A stretch of 44,736 bases of DNA. Origin: an uncultured Phocaeicola sp. (lineage in GTDB: Bacteria; Bacteroidota; Bacteroidia; Bacteroidales; Bacteroidaceae). Within the stretch, counting starts at the first letter, position 1; every line of letters starts with the position of its first letter. The stretch is from positions 1 through 44,736 of the forward strand of contig CALUJS010000022.1 in the NCBI GenBank assembly GCA_944321015.1, given 5' to 3'. The notes beneath the pieces were generated by a model. That model ran no database searches, was not told the origin of the DNA, and worked only from the letters and a program-made list of their open reading frames with translations. Both the position numbers and the translations under genes were made by a program. Positions 18,013 to 26,057 of the stretch are shown here, in pieces.

Positions 18013-19401
18013 TTAGTCATGTTTTGACGGAGCGGGTTGTGACAGGCGCAGGCTGCTCACTATGCCGGCCAGCAGGGCGCATGCGGCTCCCGTCAGCAGA
18101 CAGAGGTGCGCGCCGTCGGCATGGACGAAAAGGCGCATCATCAGCGCCACGAGGGCCGTGCCCAGTGTCTGGCCCAGCAGGCGTGCCGTGCCCAGCATTC
18201 CGCTGGCCCCTCCGCTGCGGTGTGGCGGGGCCGAGGATACGATGGTGAAGTTGTTGGGTGTCTGGAAGAGGCCGAACCCCATGCCGCACAGGGCCATGCG
18301 CCACACGATGTCCCACAGTCCGGCATGAGGCGGAAGCGCATAGAGCGCAAACAGTCCGCCCGAGAACAGCAACATGCCCGCGCCGCCCAGCAGACCCGGA
18401 TGGAACCGTTCGACCAGCCGTCCGGCCAACGGCGCAGTCAGGATGGTGGCCAGCGGCCAGGGGGTGAGCAACAGCCCGATTTGGGCCACCGTGCAGCCCA
18501 TCACGTCCTGCAGGAAGAAGGGCAGCGACACCAGGGCCAGCATCTGTGCCGTGAACGAGGCCACCGAAGTACTGATGGACAACGCGAAGATGGGCTTCCT
18601 CAGCAAGTCGACGGGCAGGAGGGGAGCCTCCAGACGGAGTTGCCGGCGAACGAAGAAATAGCCCACCACGGCCATGATGACCAGTTGGATGATGATGAGC
18701 GTATGGTTGGTGTCGTGCGCGATGCCTTCCAGCGAATAGATGAGCAGGCCGAAGGTCACGGCGTTGGCCAGACAGCTCACCTTGTCGAAGGTGCGTCCGC
18801 CGTTTCCGTGGGCGTTTTGCGGCAGAAGCCGACGCCCGATGAGGTAAGCTGCCACGGCAAAGGGTATATTAATAAGGAATAGCCAGCGCCACGAGGCAAA
18901 CGTCAGCACGGCGCCCGCAACCGAAGGACCCGCCGCAGCCGACACGGCCACAATCATGGCGTTCAGCCCCATGCCGCGACCCAGATGTTCGGGCGGATAG
19001 ATGAGGCGCAGCAGGGCCGTGTTCACGCTCATGATGGACGCGGCGCCCAGTCCCTGCAACACGCGTGTGACCACCAACGTCCAGAACGAGTCGGCCACGG
19101 CGCACAGCAGCGACCCGCCTATGAACACCATGATGCCGGTCAGGAACATGCGTTTGTAGCCATACAGGTCGCCCAGCGAGGCAAACGACAGCAGCGTGAC
19201 GGCCGTTACCAGTTGGTAGGCGTTGACCATCCAGATGGACGACGAAGGCGACACGCTGAACTCCCGCGCCAGCGTGGGCAGGGCCACGTTGATGATGGTG
19301 CCGTTGATGACCGACATGATGATGGCCAGCATGATGGCAAATGCGGCCCAGTATTGCCGGGGCAGGGGAATAAGTCGGGCAAGTGTGTGTTTGTTCGTCA
19401 T
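18013..19401 (-). CDS. DHA2-type MFS transporter, copy 1
   Basis: A 462-residue inner-membrane protein with about 14 hydrophobic helices, of the EmrB/QacA-like DHA2 drug:proton antiporter type. Typical segments are SLGDLYGYKRMFLTG (motif A), RVLQGLGAASIMSVNTALLRLIYP and GLNAMIVAVSAAAGPSVAGAVL (motif C). Helix 1 reads MSVINGTIINVALP, with Asn33 where the family and the neighbouring paralogue have Asp. It is strongly similar along its length to copy 2 upstream, indicating tandem duplication. Its -7 box lies only 4 bases before the ATG, so the mRNA may be leaderless. Substrate is unknown. Confidence 0.93.
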   Translation of the reverse strand: MTNKHTLARLIPLPRQYWAAFAIMLAIIMSVINGTIINVALPTLAREFSVSPSSSIWMVNAYQLVTAVTLLSFASLGDLYGYKRMFLTGIMVFIGGSLLCAVADSFWTLVVTRVLQGLGAASIMSVNTALLRLIYPPEHLGRGMGLNAMIVAVSAAAGPSVAGAVLTFASWRWLFLINIPFAVAAYLIGRRLLPQNAHGNGGRTFDKVSCLANAVTFGLLIYSLEGIAHDTNHTLIIIQLVIMAVVGYFFVRRQLRLEAPLLPVDLLRKPIFALSISTSVASFTAQMLALVSLPFFLQDVMGCTVAQIGLLLTPWPLATILTAPLAGRLVERFHPGLLGGAGMLLFSGGLFALYALPPHAGLWDIVWRMALCGMGFGLFQTPNNFTIVSSAPPHRSGGASGMLGTARLLGQTLGTALVALMMRLFVHADGAHLCLLTGAACALLAGIVSSLRLSQPAPSKHD

Positions 19402-19405
19402 GGTG

Positions 19406-19413
19406 CAAATGTA
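19406..19413 (-). promoter_or_regulatory. -7 promoter element of MFS copy 1 (possible leaderless start)
   Basis: On the minus strand this reads TACATTTG, a match to TAnnTTTG. It ends 4 bases before the ATG at 19401, so transcription would begin at about the start codon. Confidence 0.45.
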
Positions 19414-19486
19414 GTGCTTTTCTTGGGCCGTGCTTCTTCTGGCGTCCGGTTTTTAGCAAAGAATGGTGCAGATAGCTGTTTCCGGC

Positions 19487-20860
19487 TCAGCGCCTGCGGT
19501 TGGGAGCGGGCTGTGACAGGCGCAGGCAGCTCACCACGCCTGCCGCCAGCGCAAACGCCGTGGCCAGGAGCAGACAGAACACCACGCCCTCGTCGTGCAC
19601 GAACAAGCGCAGAATCAGGGCCACCAGCGTGGTGCCCACCGTCTGACCGAAGAGGCGCGCCGTGCCCAGCATCCCGCTGGCTCCTCCGCTGCGCCGGGCC
19701 GGGGCCGACGAGATGATGGTGAAGTTGTTGGGCGTCTGGAACAGGCCGAATCCCAATCCGCACAAGGCCATGCGCCACGCGATGTTCCATCCCTCGGGAT
19801 GAGGCGGAAGCACGTAAAGAGCAAACAGTCCGCAGGCAAACACCAACATGCCCACGCCGCCCAGCAGACCCGGATGGAACCGTTCGACCAGCCGTCCGGC
19901 CAGCGGAGCCGCAAGGATGGTGGCCAACGGCCACGGTGTGAGCAGCAGGCCTATCTCGCCCACGTTGTAACACAGCACGTCCTGCAGGAAGAAGGGCAGC
20001 GACACCATGGCCAGCGTCTGTGCCGTGAACGAGGTTATCGAGGTGCCCATCGAGAGGGCGAAGATGGGGATGCGCAACAGGTCGACGGGCAGCAGCGGGG
20101 CTTCCATCCGACACTGGCGGCGGATGAAGAAATAGCCTACCAGCGCCATCACGGCCAGTTGGAGGATTATCAGCTCGCGCCGTTCGTCGTGGGCAAATCC
20201 CTCCAGCGAATAGATGAGCAGGCCGAAGGTGAGCGCGTTGCCCAGGCAGCTGATTTTGTCAAACGAACGCCCGACGCTCTTTTGCGGATTGCGGGGCAGC
20301 AGCTTCCGGCCGATGAGGAAGGCGGTCAGTCCGATGGGGATGTTGATGAGAAACAGCCAGTGCCACGAGGCAAACGTCAGGATGGTGCCCGCCACCGACG
20401 GTCCGGCCGCCGTCGACACGGCCACCACCATGGCGTTCAGACCCAGTCCGCGCCCCAGGTGCTCGGGCGGATAGATGAGGCGGAGCAGGGCCGTGTTCAC
20501 GCTCATGATGCCCGCGCCGCCGAAGCCCTGCAGCAGGCGCGACACCACCAGCATGGGGAACGATTGCGAACAGGCGCACAGCACCGAGGCCGCCACGAAC
20601 AGCGCGATGCCGGCGAGGAACACCCGCCGGTAGCCGTAGAGGTCGCCCAGCGAGGCAAACGACAGGAGGGAGATGGTGACAACCAGCTGATAGGAGTTGA
20701 CAATCCAGATGGCCGACGAAGGCGTGACGTCGAACTCGTCGGTAAACGTAGGCAATGCCACGTTGGCTATGGTGACATCCAATACGGACATGATGATGGC
20801 CAGCAGCACGGCGGCCACACCCCAGTATTTGCGAGGAACGAGGGTAAGCTTGTTTGTCAT
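19487..20860 (-). CDS. DHA2-type MFS transporter, copy 2
   Basis: A 457-residue, roughly 14-helix drug:proton antiporter of the DHA2 type, paralogous to copy 1. It retains the family motif in helix 1, MSVLDVTIANVALP, with Asp28 intact. Motif A is SLGDLYGYRRVFLAG and motif C is GLNAMVVAVSTAAGPSVAGTIL. Near the C-terminus both copies share GFGLFQTPNNFTI and SGGASGMLGTARL. The start at 20860 aligns with that of copy 1 (MTNK) and lies downstream of the box at 20938; the longer open frame is not needed. It ends 85 bases before copy 1. Confidence 0.94.
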   Translation of the reverse strand: MTNKLTLVPRKYWGVAAVLLAIIMSVLDVTIANVALPTFTDEFDVTPSSAIWIVNSYQLVVTISLLSFASLGDLYGYRRVFLAGIALFVAASVLCACSQSFPMLVVSRLLQGFGGAGIMSVNTALLRLIYPPEHLGRGLGLNAMVVAVSTAAGPSVAGTILTFASWHWLFLINIPIGLTAFLIGRKLLPRNPQKSVGRSFDKISCLGNALTFGLLIYSLEGFAHDERRELIILQLAVMALVGYFFIRRQCRMEAPLLPVDLLRIPIFALSMGTSITSFTAQTLAMVSLPFFLQDVLCYNVGEIGLLLTPWPLATILAAPLAGRLVERFHPGLLGGVGMLVFACGLFALYVLPPHPEGWNIAWRMALCGLGFGLFQTPNNFTIISSAPARRSGGASGMLGTARLFGQTVGTTLVALILRLFVHDEGVVFCLLLATAFALAAGVVSCLRLSQPAPNRRR

Positions 20861-20937
20861 AGTGGAAGGTTTGTTCGGGTTGTAAACATTCGTCGGCCCA
20901 TGCGTGTTCCGGAAATCCGGTCGGGATATAGGCGCCG

Positions 20938-20945
20938 CAAAGGTA
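20938..20945 (-). promoter_or_regulatory. -7 promoter element of MFS copy 2
   Basis: On the minus strand this reads TACCTTTG, a match to TAnnTTTG, 77 bases before the start codon at 20860. Confidence 0.5.
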
Positions 20946-21056
20946 ATGCTATTTGCGTTGCGGAGCGACATGGCGTTGACATCTTTTTAACTAGCTGGGC
21001 GCGGATTCGCCCGATGTTGATAGTTTTTACACCTTCCGCGCAACGCCGGACCCGCT

Positions 21057-21144
21057 CATATTGCCGGGCGTGAGCGGGAATATGGCGGGACGCGAGCGGA
21101 CATATTGCCGCTTGCGAGCGCAGATATGTCCGCTCGCGGGCGAT
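21057..21144. repeat. 22-bp dyad repeat array C
   Basis: AT cores lie at 21057 (CATATT), 21079 (AATATG), 21101 (CATATT) and 21123 (GATATG), each exactly 22 bases apart, with GC-rich palindromic halves (e.g. CGCTTGCGAGCG, CCGCTCGCGGGCG). The array lies in the 587-base divergent gap between MFS copy 2 and the calcium ATPase. Confidence 0.88.
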
Positions 21145-21297
21145 AACGCTTGGCCTTCCTCTCCTTCCTGCCGGTGCTGATTCCCAATCGGTTGCATGGG
21201 TTGTCCGGATTGCGACGAGGCTTCTGCCGCCATCTGCGGATTGTCATGATATTTCCGGGTCCGTCGTTCGTGGGCGTTTTGTGTCGCCGGACCGGAA

Positions 21298-21318
21298 GAT
21301 TGTAACACGATTGTAACA
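21298..21318 (+). repeat. Direct repeat GATTGTAACA, possible operator
   Basis: GATTGTAACA occurs at 21298-21307 and again at 21309-21318, an 11-base spacing that puts both copies on the same DNA face. It lies 80 bases upstream of the ATPase -7 box. The rest of 21145-21397 shows no gene or other structure that I can support. Confidence 0.4.
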
Positions 21319-21397
21319 TCCGCCCTTCGGAACCGCCGGTTTGTTCGTTTGCGACAGATTTCCCGGCTTTTATGGCCTGATATTCCGCAGAATCAGT

Positions 21398-21405
21398 TAT
21401 TTTTG
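21398..21405 (+). promoter_or_regulatory. -7 promoter element of the calcium ATPase gene
   Basis: TATTTTTG matches TAnnTTTG, 42 bases before the ATG at 21448. Confidence 0.5.
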
Positions 21406-21447
21406 CCGCTCTGTTGGAACTACTATTAAATAAAATACAAATTGACA

Positions 21448-24114
21448 ATGGCAACATCACAATTCAAGCATCAGGGACTGGACGAACGCCAGGTGGAGGA
21501 AAGCCGCGCCCTGCACGGCAACAACCTGCTCACCCCGCCGCCCCGCACCCCGATGTGGAAACTGTATCTGGAAAAGTTCAAAGACCCTATCATCCGCGTG
21601 CTGCTCGTGGCTGCGGTGTTCTCGCTCATCATCTCGTTCATCGAAGGCGAATTTGCCGAGTCCATCGGCATCATCGTGGCCATCTTCCTGGCCACGGGCA
21701 TCGGCTTCTACTTCGAGTATGACGCGGGCAAGAAGTTCGACCTGCTCAATGCCACCAATGAGGAAACGCGCGTGCGCGTCATCCGTGGCGGAAGCGTGCA
21801 CGAGGTGCCCCGCAAAGACATCGTGGTGGGCGACATCGTGATGCTGGAGAACGGCGAAGAGGTGCCCGCCGACGGCGAGTTGCTGGAGGCCGTGTCCATG
21901 CAGGTGAACGAGTCGAGCCTCACGGGCGAGCCGATGGTGGAGAAGACTACCGACCCGGCACATTTCGACAAGGAGGCCACCTATCCCTCGAACCACGTGA
22001 TGCGCGGCACGACGGTGGTCGACGGCCACGGCGTGATGGAGGTGCTCCACGTGGGTGACGCCACCGAGATTGGCAAGGTGGCACGCCAGGCCACGGAGGA
22101 GTCGAACGAGAAGACGCCGCTCAACATACAGCTGGAGCGTCTGGCCAACCTCATCGGCAAGGTGGGCTTCATCGTGGCGGCGCTGGCATTCATCGGTTTC
22201 ACGTGGCACGAGCTGCACAACTATCTGGCGGTCCACACGGTGAACGGCATGACGGAGTATCTGGAGATTGCCAAGATTCTGCTGCATAACTTCATGATGG
22301 CAGTCACGCTCATCGTGGTGACCGTGCCCGAAGGATTGCCCATGAGCGTAACCCTGAGTCTTGCGCTGAACATGCGCCGCATGTTGGCCACCAACAACCT
22401 GGTGCGCAAGATGCATGCCTGCGAGACGATGGGCGCCGTGACCGTCATCTGCACGGACAAGACGGGCACGCTGACGCAAAACCGCATGCAGGTGTATGAA
22501 ACGAATTTCGATACGCTCGACGGACAGAAGCTGGACATGACGCAACGCGGCAGCCAGCTGGTGGCCGAAGGCATTGCCGCCAACTCGACCGCCTATCTGG
22601 AAGAAGAGAACGGCACGGTGAAGGGTGTGGGCAACCCGACCGAAATCGCGCTCCTGCTGTGGATGCAGTCGCAGGGACAGAACTACCTGGCCTTGCGCAA
22701 CGCGGCTGCCGTGGTCGACCAGTTGCCTTTCTCTACGGAGCGCAAGTTCATGGCCACGCTGGTCAACTCGGCTTATGCGCCGGGCAAGCGCATCCTTTAT
22801 CTGAAAGGCGCGCCCGAAATCATTGCCAAGAAATGCAACCTCATAGCCACGGCGGACGGCACGGCTCCGATGAGCGGCGCGCAGGAGGCCATCGATGCCC
22901 GGCTGCTGGCTTACCAGAACATGGCGATGCGTACGCTGGGATTCGCCTACCGCATGGTGGACAACGGGGAACCGAACGACTGCGCCAAGCTGTCTGCCGA
23001 AGGAGACTTCATCTTCCTGGGCATTGCTGCCATTTCCGACCCCATCCGCCCGGATGTGCCCGCTGCCGTGCAGCAATGTCAGGATGCGGGCATCCGCGTG
23101 AAGATAGTGACGGGCGACACGCCGGGAACGGCCACGGAGATTGCCCGCCAGATAGGCTTGTGGAAGCCGGAGGACACCGAGCGCAACCGCATCACGGGCA
23201 CAGAATTTGCCGCCCTGAGCGACGAGGAGGCGCTGGACCGTGTGCTGGACCTGAAAATCATGTCGCGCGCACGTCCTACGGACAAGCAACGCCTGGTGCA
23301 GCTGCTTCAACAGAAAGGCGCCGTGGTGGCTGTCACCGGCGACGGAACCAACGATGCCCCGGCCTTGAACCACGCCCAGGTGGGACTGAGCATGGGCACG
23401 GGTACTTCCGTGGCAAAGGAGGCCAGCGACATCACGCTGCTCGACGACTCGTTCCGCAGCATCGGCACGGCCGTCATGTGGGGACGCTCGCTCTATAAGA
23501 ACATCCAACGCTTCATCGCGTTCCAGTTAACCATCAACCTCATTGCCATGTTCATCGTGCTGGCGGGCAGTTTCATGGGCGATGTCATCCCGCTCACCGT
23601 GACGCAGATGCTTTGGGTGAATCTCATCATGGATACGTTTGCCGCCCTGGCGCTGGCCTCCATTCCGCCCAGCGCGGATGTGATGAAGGAACAGCCGCGC
23701 AAGCAGAGCGACTTCATCATCAACCGTGGCATGTATCACAACATCTTCGGCACGGGCATCGCGTTCATCCTCATCCTGCTGGGCCTCTATTACTGGCTGG
23801 GCATGGACGGCGACATGAGCATCCGCGACCTGACCATCTTCTTCACCGTGTTTGTGTTGCTGCAGTTCTGGAACCTGTTCAATGCCCGTGTGTTCGGCAC
23901 CACGCACTCGGCGCTGGGACATTTGGCAAAGTCATACATCCTGGTCGGTGTGGCCGCCGTCATCCTGATAGGGCAGTTTGTCATCGTGCAGTTCGGCGGC
24001 GAAGTGTTCCGCACCACTCCGCTCGACTGGAAGACCTGGGGCATCCTGCTGGCCGCCACGTCGCCCGTGCTTTGGGTGGGTGAGATTCTGCGTCTCGTTC
24101 AGAAGAAACGTTAG
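21448..24114 (+). CDS. Calcium-translocating P-type ATPase, PMCA type
   Basis: An 888-residue inner-membrane P2-type ATPase, probably exporting Ca2+. Domains in order are: an N-terminal cation-ATPase segment; helices 1-2; an actuator with VNESSLTGEP; helix 4 with VTVPEGLPMSVTLSLALNM, the ion-site PEG(L) motif; phosphorylation motif ICTDKTGTLTQNRM with Asp337; the nucleotide domain with YLKGAPEII; hinge VTGDGTNDAPALNHAQVGLSMG; and six C-terminal helices. PEGL and the overall pattern favour Ca2+ over Na+/K+ or heavy metals. The ATG at 21448 is chosen over a TTG two codons upstream. MgtC, often linked to cation stress, lies nearby downstream. Confidence 0.95.
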   Translation: MATSQFKHQGLDERQVEESRALHGNNLLTPPPRTPMWKLYLEKFKDPIIRVLLVAAVFSLIISFIEGEFAESIGIIVAIFLATGIGFYFEYDAGKKFDLLNATNEETRVRVIRGGSVHEVPRKDIVVGDIVMLENGEEVPADGELLEAVSMQVNESSLTGEPMVEKTTDPAHFDKEATYPSNHVMRGTTVVDGHGVMEVLHVGDATEIGKVARQATEESNEKTPLNIQLERLANLIGKVGFIVAALAFIGFTWHELHNYLAVHTVNGMTEYLEIAKILLHNFMMAVTLIVVTVPEGLPMSVTLSLALNMRRMLATNNLVRKMHACETMGAVTVICTDKTGTLTQNRMQVYETNFDTLDGQKLDMTQRGSQLVAEGIAANSTAYLEEENGTVKGVGNPTEIALLLWMQSQGQNYLALRNAAAVVDQLPFSTERKFMATLVNSAYAPGKRILYLKGAPEIIAKKCNLIATADGTAPMSGAQEAIDARLLAYQNMAMRTLGFAYRMVDNGEPNDCAKLSAEGDFIFLGIAAISDPIRPDVPAAVQQCQDAGIRVKIVTGDTPGTATEIARQIGLWKPEDTERNRITGTEFAALSDEEALDRVLDLKIMSRARPTDKQRLVQLLQQKGAVVAVTGDGTNDAPALNHAQVGLSMGTGTSVAKEASDITLLDDSFRSIGTAVMWGRSLYKNIQRFIAFQLTINLIAMFIVLAGSFMGDVIPLTVTQMLWVNLIMDTFAALALASIPPSADVMKEQPRKQSDFIINRGMYHNIFGTGIAFILILLGLYYWLGMDGDMSIRDLTIFFTVFVLLQFWNLFNARVFGTTHSALGHLAKSYILVGVAAVILIGQFVIVQFGGEVFRTTPLDWKTWGILLAATSPVLWVGEILRLVQKKR

Positions 24115-24248
24115 GAGCGTCAGAAACGTTCCTGCCGATTATATTTCGTCCGCTTCGGTGAACCGCATGGCTTGCCGGGGCGGACGTTTCTTTTCCGCCG
24201 GGGCGAAACCGGAGTCTTCCGGCCGAACCATATTCGCGCGGAATTCGC

Positions 24249-24256
24249 TAATTTTG
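24249..24256 (+). promoter_or_regulatory. -7 promoter element of the B3/B4-domain gene
   Basis: TAATTTTG matches TAnnTTTG, 17 bases before the ATG at 24274. It lies inside the longer open frame and so rules out the upstream starts. Confidence 0.5.
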
Positions 24257-24273
24257 CCGACAAAATCATCGAT

Positions 24274-24936
24274 ATGAACATACAGGTATCCGAAGAGATA
24301 AAGAAACTCTGCCCCCGATTCTGCGGGCTGGCCGTCATGGCCGATGTGCAAAACTCGCCCTATTGCGAACCTTTGTGGCAGGAGATTGACCGCTTCACGC
24401 AGGACTATCGCGCCCGCTACACCACCGATTCCATCAAATCCATGCGCCCCATTCAGGCCACGCGCGAAGCATATAAGCTGTGTGGCAAGGACCCCAGCCG
24501 CTACCGTCCTTCGGCCGAGGCGTTGTGCAGGCGCATACTGAAGGGAAGCCCGCTCTATCAAATCGACACGCTGGTGGACCTTATCAACCTGGTGTCTATT
24601 GCCAGCGGATACTCCATCGGCGGATTCGATGCGGACAAGATTGCGGGCGACACGCTCACGCTGGGCATAGGCCGTGCCGGAGAGCCTTACGAGGGCATAG
24701 GGCGGGGCCCGCTCAACATCGAGGGTATGCCGGTCTATCGCGACGCCGAGGGTGGCATAGGCACGCCCACCAGCGACAACGAACGCACGAAAATCTCTCC
24801 GGACACCATGCGCCTGCTGGCCATCATCAACGGCTACAGCGGCGAGGAGGGCCTGCTCGAGGCCGGACGCTACATGCAGGACCTGCTGAGGCGATACGCC
24901 GCCTCCGACGGGGGAGAGGCGTGGCTCTTCCGATAA
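24274..24936 (+). CDS. Free-standing B3/B4 domain protein
   Basis: A 220-residue cytoplasmic protein (MNIQVSEEIKKLCPRFCGLA) matching the B3/B4 domain of the phenylalanyl-tRNA synthetase beta subunit, which in PheRS hydrolyses mischarged Tyr-tRNA(Phe). Supporting segments are RPSAEALCRRILKGSPLYQI, LVDLINLVSIASGYSIGGFD and YRDAEGGIGTPTSDNERTKI. The synthetase parts are absent, so it may act in trans on mischarged tRNA or another aminoacyl substrate; this is inference. The start at 24274 follows the promoter box. Confidence 0.85.
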   Translation: MNIQVSEEIKKLCPRFCGLAVMADVQNSPYCEPLWQEIDRFTQDYRARYTTDSIKSMRPIQATREAYKLCGKDPSRYRPSAEALCRRILKGSPLYQIDTLVDLINLVSIASGYSIGGFDADKIAGDTLTLGIGRAGEPYEGIGRGPLNIEGMPVYRDAEGGIGTPTSDNERTKISPDTMRLLAIINGYSGEEGLLEAGRYMQDLLRRYAASDGGEAWLFR

Positions 24937-24995
24937 ACGAGGCCTGACGGGCGGCTTGCCCGTGCCTTCCTCTTTCCATTGTCCGATATTAATCG

Positions 24996-25003
24996 TATCT
25001 TTG
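24996..25003 (+). promoter_or_regulatory. -7 promoter element of the mgtC gene
   Basis: TATCTTTG matches TAnnTTTG, 20 bases before the ATG at 25024, and lies inside the longer open frame that begins at 24979. Confidence 0.5.
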
Positions 25004-25023
25004 GGGAAAATAAAGCAAGACTT

Positions 25024-25686
25024 ATGACAGCGGAATTCATCTTTCGTCTTTTTCTGGCCGGCGTGCTGGGCGCGCTCATCGGGCTGGACCGTGAATATCG
25101 TGCCAAAGAGGCCGGTTACCGCACGCACTTTCTGGTGTCGCTGGGCAGCGCGCTGCTCATGATTGTTTCCCAATATGGCTTCGAGGCCATCCTCGGCCAT
25201 GCCAACGTCAACCTCGACCCGAGCCGCATCGCCTCGCAGGTCGTCACCGGCATCGGTTTCATAGGCGCCGGCACCATCATCCTGCAGAAGCAAATCGTGC
25301 GCGGACTCACCACGGCGGCCGGCATCTGGGTCACCTCGGGCATCGGCATGGCTGTGGGCGCGGGGATGTATTGGTTGGGCGTGTCGGCCGCGGTGCTTAC
25401 CCTCATCGGGCTGGAGGTGCTCAGCTATCTGTTCAAGAGTATCGGCATGAAAAGTTCTTATGTGGAGTTCTCCACTTCGAAGCGCGAGGTGGTGCACGAC
25501 ATTCGCGAGCGGCTGTTGGCGAACGACTTTGTCATCGCATCTTACCAGATGGAGCAGGTGAACCACGGACACGCCGTGACCTATCAGGTCACCATGGTGG
25601 TGAAGGCGCGCAAGGCGGGCGAGAAAGACCTTTTTGCCATCTTCCGCGATTTTCAGGACGACATGAACCTGTATAAGGTGGAGTGA
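25024..25686 (+). CDS. MgtC/SapB family membrane protein
   Basis: A 220-residue protein with an N-terminal membrane domain of four to five helices. It contains the MgtC signature LGALIGLDREYRAKEAGYRTH and GIGFIGAGTIILQ, then TTAAGIWVTSGIGMAVGAG, and ends in a soluble ACT-like domain of about 80 residues. In enteric bacteria MgtC inhibits the F-ATP synthase and supports growth at low Mg2+; the role in Bacteroidota is untested. It is followed by array D and not by another gene of the operon. Confidence 0.93.
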   Translation: MTAEFIFRLFLAGVLGALIGLDREYRAKEAGYRTHFLVSLGSALLMIVSQYGFEAILGHANVNLDPSRIASQVVTGIGFIGAGTIILQKQIVRGLTTAAGIWVTSGIGMAVGAGMYWLGVSAAVLTLIGLEVLSYLFKSIGMKSSYVEFSTSKREVVHDIRERLLANDFVIASYQMEQVNHGHAVTYQVTMVVKARKAGEKDLFAIFRDFQDDMNLYKVE

Positions 25687-25723
25687 CGGCGCCGGATGCG
25701 CCTCACGATGCAATCGTGTGCGA

Positions 25724-25861
25724 AATATGTTTACTCGCCGGCGTCGGTTTCCGGCCTCGCGAGCGCAGATATGGCCGCGTCTGTCCGCCCATATGGACGG
25801 ACGCGGGCGTGCATATGGCGGCTCGCGTCCCGGCATATGGTCGCTCGCAGGCGCCGATTGA
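25724..25861. repeat. 22-bp dyad repeat array D (with decayed edge units)
   Basis: Clear cores lie at 25768 (GATATG), 25790, 25812 and 25834 (all CATATG). In-phase remnants lie at 25724 (AATATG) and 25856 (GATTGA), and the unit at 25746 has lost its AT core but keeps a good CTCGCGAGCG half. The spacing is 22 bases throughout. The gap is co-directional, between mgtC and rsmH; the rest of its 371 bases holds the hairpins at 25928 and a weak promoter. Confidence 0.88.
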
Positions 25862-25927
25862 GCGCGTTCCCGACGGAGAATATTCCGCTCGGACGGGTTT
25901 CCGTTGTGTCGCCGTAAGCGGTTGATT

Positions 25928-25963
25928 GATAACATCGTGGGGTTATCGACAGTGTGTCGATAA
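25928..25963 (+). promoter_or_regulatory. Two overlapping, mutually exclusive hairpins upstream of rsmH
   Basis: GATAAC (25928-25933) pairs with GTTATC (25942-25947). The latter overlaps TTATCGACA (25943-25951), which is perfectly palindromic with TGTCGATAA (25955-25963) around GTG. This could be a protein operator or alternative RNA folding; the weak rsmH -7 box lies downstream, which favours an operator. Confidence 0.4.
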
Positions 25964-26015
25964 ATAAATGTGCTCTTTTTCGCGGAAACACGATGTCCGA
26001 TAAGTAGGAAATATG

Positions 26016-26023
26016 TAATTTTA
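26016..26023 (+). promoter_or_regulatory. Weak -7 candidate for the rsmH-ftsW operon
   Basis: TAATTTTA differs from TAnnTTTG only in the last base and lies 34 bases before the rsmH ATG. No better box is seen in the gap. Confidence 0.3.
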
Positions 26024-26057
26024 CACACAAAAATCAACACTTCATTTCCCTCTCGGT

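Noticed and set aside
21057..21144. Repeat arrays as replication iterons or parS sites
   Set aside because: They recur every few kilobases with no initiator or partition gene beside them, and parS sites are not tandem 22-bp arrays.
24113..24133. Hairpin at the end of the calcium ATPase gene as a terminator
   Set aside because: An 8-bp stem with one G-T pair exists but there is no T run after it.
25943..25951. DnaA box TTATCGACA as evidence for an origin
   Set aside because: It departs from the box consensus at a conserved base, is part of a palindrome and there is no box cluster, AT-rich region or dnaA nearby.
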